Positions 59,601 through 64,000 of a stretch of 64,000 nucleotides of DNA are shown piece after piece. The stretch's first letter is position 1, and each line of letters begins with the position of its first letter. The position numbers were made by a program, and so were the translations under genes. The notes under the pieces were generated by a model, which saw only the letters and a list, made by a program, of their open reading frames with translations, was not told where the DNA came from and did no database searches. Source of the stretch: Phyto melanocephala (Eukaryota; Arthropoda; Insecta; Diptera; Rhinophoridae); contig OW799237.1 of assembly GCA_941918925.1 (NCBI GenBank), positions 109,896,515 through 109,960,514 on the forward strand. Reading direction: 5' to 3'.

Positions 59601-59778
59601 CAAATATTTTGAAAACTATTGGGAAAATATCCTTAATAATTAGTAAATTGAATATGATTTGTTTATAAATAGTGAGAAAATTATAAGAATTTAGTTTAAA
59701 AATAACTTACTGTTTGTGACCAAAGGAGCCAGGAGAGGGTGCGGCATATGATAAAGCTAACATAGCGGCCAGGAGGAT
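53641..59778 (-). CDS. Secreted His-rich KEVPV-repeat protein (partial, first exon not found)
   Basis: Two minus-strand exons join in phase: 59711-59778 and 53641-53914. The first encodes ILLAAMLALSYAAPSPGSFG, a signal-peptide core with likely cleavage after AA. The second continues HEHHTIHVPYKIHTI, a HHHH run, then repeats KKVPIYKEIIKEVPVYKEII-KEVPVVKEVHVPVIKKV, and ends HGMDMHKDWSSSGWQ. The 342 nt seen encode 113 residues plus stop. The initiator exon should end in phase 0; the best nearby donor (61560, AAG|GTGAGT) has no in-frame ATG before it, so the first exon is unidentified. The repeat pattern of alternating VPV and charged KE/H residues resembles insect cuticle or eggshell-like secreted proteins, but the function is not known. 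The 5.8 kb intron holds a DINE and a mariner. Confidence 0.68.
55680..56413 (+). mobile_element. DINE-1-like element, full length and best preserved
   Basis: It reads TATACCCTTCACCTGTGG, GACCCCATAAAGTATATAT, AGTCGATTAAGCCCTGACCG with three GTCY units, and GTTGAAATCAAC. Then come CTCATATCTCAG on the other strand, a long AT tract, GGCTCAGCTGGGATTCGATG, GAAGGGTATATAAGATTCGG-CACGGCCGAA and CTTGTTTTTT. This is a useful reference copy for the family. It lies in the intron of the repeat-protein gene, antisense to it. Confidence 0.88.
56738..57367 (+). mobile_element. mariner element, deletion derivative (copy 7), 630 bp
   Basis: Terminal inverted repeats of about 30 bases: GGTGGTTCAATTTTAAGGTC-CGATGTTGA at the left, and GGGTGGTTAAATTTTAAGGG-CCGATGTTGA on the reverse strand at the right. 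TA duplications lie at 56736-56737 and 57368-57369. Inside, an ATG at 56850 begins MERYTIEQRVKVIQAYYENG, then FRALRDSFGQHNRSN (helix-turn-helix). After a large internal deletion only the C-terminal CRRGRGGHLADILFHT remains (about 57210-57255). The catalytic domain is gone, so it could be mobile only in trans. Confidence 0.88.
59478..59602. repeat. Long hairpin (foldback) repeat
   Basis: The left arm GTTTTATTGGTTGTTGGGTT-TAAGCTGGTCTATATACATT-TCATTGGT is matched over about 50 bases by the inverted right arm ACCAGTGAAATGCATACAGA-CCAGCTTAAAAACTCAACAA-TCAATAAAAC. The loop of about 24 bases contains CCAGATCATCAGT. A half copy is at 13565. It lies in the intron of the repeat-protein gene. Confidence 0.8.
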
Positions 59779-59883
59779 CTGAAAAGTTTAATAAGATACA
59801 GTTGAATAATTAAAAAAAAAATTCATTTCTATTATATATTTTTATAAACGAACATAGGCGGTAAGAAGTTAAAAAAAATCCCT

Positions 59884-61072
59884 TTTTATGCTCTTCACCT
59901 GTGGTGCCAAGCTTTGTCATTTCGTTTGTAATTTTTATAATATTAATTTTCCCAAAAAGTATATATTTTTTGAAAGCTTATGGTCCATCTGTCCGTGTGT
60001 TCGTTGAAATCAGCACAGATCAATGTGTAGTATTAATCTTTTGCAAATATCCCGAAATCCTGTAAAATCGCTTTATAACTTTCTGAGAAATGAGAAAATA
60101 AACACGACGTCAGCTGTTTTTCCCCCATAAAAATCAACCACCTAGAACAATTTATAGGCACGTTTTCTACTATTTCTAGATATGATATGATTTGGGGATA
60201 GTTGTAAAAAATTTTATACAAATCGGTCATTACCCGACAAAGTTATAGGCGAAAAATTTTTTTATTTGATTTTTTTTTAAATCAATTAATTAAAGCTGCT
60301 ATTTAATTTATGGACTTGTTAGATAGACCATAATAAAAGACAATATCTAAAAACAGATTACTTAGAAACTCTAACAAATCGCTATGAAACTAACTGAGAT
60401 ATAAGCACAACAATAAAAATGCTTTGGTGTTTTTCATAAAATTTTTAAACGAAAACCAAATTTTTTCAGCTTCTAGTGAAGAAAGGGAAGCTAAGATAGG
60501 TATTGACTAGGAAAAATATATTACATTATAAAAAAAATTTAAAATCCATGATGACCGCTACTACAAAATGACACACTGTTATTTTATTTATGGGTCAAAA
60601 CCAGTAATTTAAATGTACCTACTTCTCTCAATCTTGGTGTCAAATAAAAGGACTCAATCCAAAGAATATATTAAGCTATGAAAAAATTCAATATGGCGTC
60701 CGAAATTAAGTGGCGATTCTATGAGTCGAATAAAGTAATTGAGGCTTTGCACCCTTCAACCCCCGTAATATTGGTATCAAATGAAAGAGCTTGACCAGCA
60801 GAATACAATAAATTATAAACCCTTCAAAACAAGGCGAATAATTTTTTTCTCAACTTATTAATATGGGTATCAATTGAAAGACCTTAACTAGTAGAATACA
60901 GCTAAATATGTTAAAATTCAAAATTAAAGATGGTGTCAGAAATAATAAGCAAATGGCACGTATCATTAGATCAGAAATACAGGCTAAGCTTTGATGTGGT
61001 TACTATACCTATGTATTTGATGGTAAAGGGTATCAACAGACTCGGTACAACCAAATATAGCATTCTTACCTA
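59884..61072 (+). mobile_element. Long DINE/Helentron-like element with minisatellite-like interior
   Basis: The 5' part (59884-60125) follows the DINE plan with losses: CTTCACCTGTGGTGC, AAAAGTATATATTTT, CCATCTGTCCGTG, GTTGAAATCA, CTTTCTGAGAAATGAG. The 3' end (61029-61072) reads AAAGGGTATCAACAGACTCG-GTACAACCAAATATAGCATT-CTTACC, the diverged counterpart of the family 3' end. Instead of the AT tract, the interior has three related units around GGTATCAAATGAAAGAGCTT (60636, 60772, 60865), each near an AATACA/AGAATA string. No protein could be read from it. Confidence 0.62.
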
Positions 61073-63542
61073 CTATAGATTTTAGTTTGTTGTTTCATAA
61101 ACATAAAATTTTTTTTAATATTTTCTTTGGTTTAAAAAATAGTGGAAATTATTACTAACGGACCGAATTTTAAAATTTTGTGTTAAATAATGGAAACTGT
61201 TACAAAGTAATTAAGCAAAATTGACTCTAGTTAGTTTTTTCGTAATCTCTCTGAAACTTAATTTTTTCATAAATGAGAAAATTTAAAATAAAATGAATTT
61301 TAAATTCTCAGAATTGTAATTAAATAAATATTGTAATAAAAAAAATTTTCAAATATAAAAATATATTAAAATTTAAGAATAACATTAGACCCAGTTTAAT
61401 GTGCATTTTGTCTGGACAATACCAACATACAGTTGATTACGGACTACACAAAAATAAATATGACATTGAACTGATGGTTGAAAGAAAAAATTATAACAGA
61501 AAAGTTATATAAAGAAAAGAACTTTAGTAGCAAATTTCCTACTTACTCACCTTGAGTAGAAAATAAGTATGAATACAATAACTATTTTATTATCAAATTC
61601 TATATCTTGGTAAGTTGTGAGTTAAACAGATGACATTTACAACCAAACACCGATCAGAAAGAACACCATCTAAATTCATTCCCCTCGGCTGTTCTCGGCA
61701 AAAACTACTTTTTCAGTGTATTTTTTCATTTCATTTCAAAATTTAAAATATTTTAGATTTATTTATTTCGCATGATTTAAAGCAAAATTAAATTTTATTT
61801 GAAATAATTTTAAAACTCATATGTCAAGTTCACAATGCTTTTATTTGTTGTTGCCAAGTAAATTCCCCAAAGAGTTTGTAGTTGCAAACCTTACAAACTA
61901 GCAATTTATCGAATGTCGACTATCAAATAAAAAGATTTAAAAGTTTGTCGTTAGTTGGTAAACAAAAAGTTTAACTACGTTATATACATAAGTAGCAGAG
62001 CTGTAAGAGAATGATTCCTTTATGAATATTCCAGGTAATTAGTTTTGATCTTGAATTTGTTAAAAATATCAATTGAATTAAAATGTGAACGCATTTATTA
62101 TGAGTTAGAAGTTCTTGAATGCATTTAGTCATCTGAAAAGCAAGTTTTCCTTTTCTCTCTAATTCTGTACAAAAGAAAGAGATTCGATTTGTTACGTCTT
62201 TCATTATTTTAAATATGACGTTAGGCTCGTGTATAAAAATAAGACTTAATGCAACAAAAAATGTTTCAATATAAACACAAAAGCAAGTTAAAAGCAGATA
62301 AAAATAAATCATTTGAAAGGAAAATGGTTTAACGTAAACACAGACTATGCTTAGTGTGTCAATGGATGTTTTGAATATTAAAAACATAAGAAAAATAAAA
62401 AAAATAAAAAAATAACTGTAAAGAATATTGCAGTTTATTATTCAAAGTAAACAATTAAAATATTTTTTCTTAAATAAAATCGGATTCACTCATATTTTAA
62501 TTCAATTGTTATTTTATGACAAACGAAAGCTTTTAAAGTTTGTTAATTTATGGTGAATTGAAACACTAATTTGTATCATTAGTTTACATCTCTGATATGT
62601 AGCATTACAGATCAAGTCTTAAATAATTTTGAATTAAAAATGTTTCTGTGACCTGTTGCTTATATTTATTAACCTAAATAAAAGCCTCAAAAAGGTGTTC
62701 ACCATAACAAGTAACAATGAACTACAAATTTTTATATTACAGGTTTAGTGTGAACTCTGCTGTTTTATTATTTGTTAATCTAATTTGGTTTGTATGCAGG
62801 CACATCTCTAAAACATATTTCCAAATTATTTCGCTCATAAATATGTAAACTTAATGGAATTTTTTAATGTCCAAGAAGTGCATATGTTTAATAAATTAGG
62901 TTGAAATTAAATTTAAGAAATGGTGCACTTTTTACAGAAATAATTAATTTTGGTTTTTATTTCTTGAACATACCACATTTTAACGCATTCATTTCTACAG
63001 TGCCAGCCAAGATAGTACAACCAGTTCGAATTATATTTTAATAAGCAGAACAAATGAATGTCGAAAACATTTAAAAATTTTGTTTTCTCTAAGACTGTGG
63101 ATAGTTTTTTTAAAATTTCACAACTGTCTGTTAGTTATAACTGTTCATTTTTCAACCGTAATATTAAACAATAAACAAATTGAGGAACGAAATGTAATGG
63201 ATTTTAAGCTTATCTTTGAAATATTTACTAAAGTTTTGGGTTAAAATTGAAACGAAACTTATTCAAAAGTTAGTTTCTATGGTAAATGGTGTTCCGAAAT
63301 AAGAAAATTACTCAACTGTTCCAATAGAATGTTCTTAAATGCTTTAAAATAAGAACAAATAATTTTGAAGGTTTTAGTTAAAACATGCAAAAAGTATTCT
63401 TTTGTACCAACTACGAGAAAAGAAAAAGCTTGAATTAACCAACTAGTGCGAAAATCATATACTAAAAAAAAGCAATCTCAGCAATCGAGTGCAGTGTGGA
63501 AGTACTTTCTTTTAAGTGACCACACGATTATCTTTTGAAAAA
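61073..63542. other. AT-rich intergenic DNA
   Basis: A GTGAGT donor at about 61555 on the minus strand could end a noncoding leader exon of the repeat-protein gene, but this is unproven. No other gene or repeat recognised. Confidence 0.4.
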
Positions 63543-63653
63543 ATTATTGGTTGATTCATCGTGAGGTTTTTCAATAGGGTTTTTTGGCAGATCACGCATG
63601 GCTCACATCAAACTTCTTTGTCACTTTTGTTCACTATTGCTTGACAAGTCATA

Positions 63654-64000
63654 ATGGAAAAACTCACATCAGAACAGCGCCTCCAAATTGTGCAGCAGTA
63701 CGATGAAAAACGGCGTTCTGTACGAAATGTTTTTTGTGCGGTGCAGGTAACTTACGGTAAGCATATTCGATCTACCACTATTTCCAATACCAATCGCAAA
63801 TTTGAGTCCCAGTTGTTTACAGTTAATGGTTACTATGATCACACCATGTTATCGGAGTTTGTGTTTTCTGAAATTCCAGCTTATGGTCTCAGTGAGCTCT
63901 GCTTTCAACAAGACGGTGTTATGAGCCATTTAGTGAGTGAAACATTGGTAAAAACTTAATTTCATTTCTTGCTGTGACGTAGGTCGTGCGATATCATATA
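63654..64000 (+). pseudogene. mariner transposase remnant cut by the window end (copy 8)
   Basis: An ATG at 63654 opens MEKLTSEQRLQIVQQYDEKR followed by the helix-turn-helix. The frame then passes directly into FTVNGYYDHTMLSEF and LCFQQDGVMSHLVSETL, i.e. the region of the second catalytic Asp, so the first Asp and linker are deleted. A stop ends the frame at 63959, but mariner text continues (the RSCDI string at 63980-63995 corresponds to PRSCDLTPLD). The 3' end lies outside the window. Confidence 0.78.

Noticed and set aside
61555..61600. Possible first coding exon of the KEVPV repeat gene
   Set aside because: The donor is good and the phase would fit (FLLK-ILLAAM), but no in-frame ATG precedes it before a stop, so it can at most be a noncoding leader.

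Overview
The window is nuclear DNA from a fly (Diptera, Brachycera; the repeats and gene sequences suggest a calyptrate such as a blow fly, flesh fly or house fly relative). Three things point there: very high AT content, compact genes with GT-AG introns whose proteins resemble Drosophila or animal families, and a dense load of DINE-1/Helentron-type and mariner repeats. I see no bacterial or organellar features, rRNA, complete tRNA or CRISPR array.

Five protein-coding genes can be supported. From left to right they are: (1) a minus-strand C11orf54/PTD012-type metal-dependent ester hydrolase (five exons, 10622-15398), with one GC-AG intron; (2) a plus-strand CIAO2A-type cytosolic Fe-S assembly factor, galla-1 (four exons, 19663-20608); (3) plus-strand lunapark, an ER three-way-junction protein (six exons, 23284-28798); (4) a plus-strand CPCFC cuticular protein with three C-x5-C motifs (two exons, 46256-46794) and a TATA promoter; (5) a minus-strand secreted His-rich, Lys-Glu-Val-Pro repeat protein (at least two coding exons, 53641-59778), split by a 5.8 kb intron; its first coding exon was not found. 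An isolated exon-like segment at 8803-8992 (minus) may belong to a further gene. Genes 1-3 are unrelated housekeeping genes. Genes 4 and 5 look like secreted or cuticle structural proteins. Nothing suggests an operon-like functional cluster.

The rest is repeat-rich intergenic or intronic DNA. There are eight decayed mariner copies from several lineages. About a dozen DINE-1-like (Helentron-associated) elements are recognised by a 5' TATACCCTTCAC box, the block GACCCCATAAAGTATATAT, a (GTCY)n stretch and a 3' hairpin of the type TTCGGCAC-GGCCGAA before CTTGTTTT. There is a BEL/Pao-like integrase remnant, a pogo-like nonautonomous element, and at least nine families of short inverted-repeat elements (MITEs and foldbacks), several present in more than one copy here.

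The most interesting non-genic signals are: a hammerhead-ribozyme-like core at 16634-16679; a triple nesting (DINE inside a CCCAGCC-terminal element inside another DINE) at 40276-42448; a MITE family with CCCAGCAAAAAA ends and TA duplication in two opposite-orientation copies; a nearly identical 204-bp tandem duplication with an inverted third arm at 21551-22086; and tRNA-promoter-like boxes within the DINE family. All identifications were made by reading the sequence; no database search was run.
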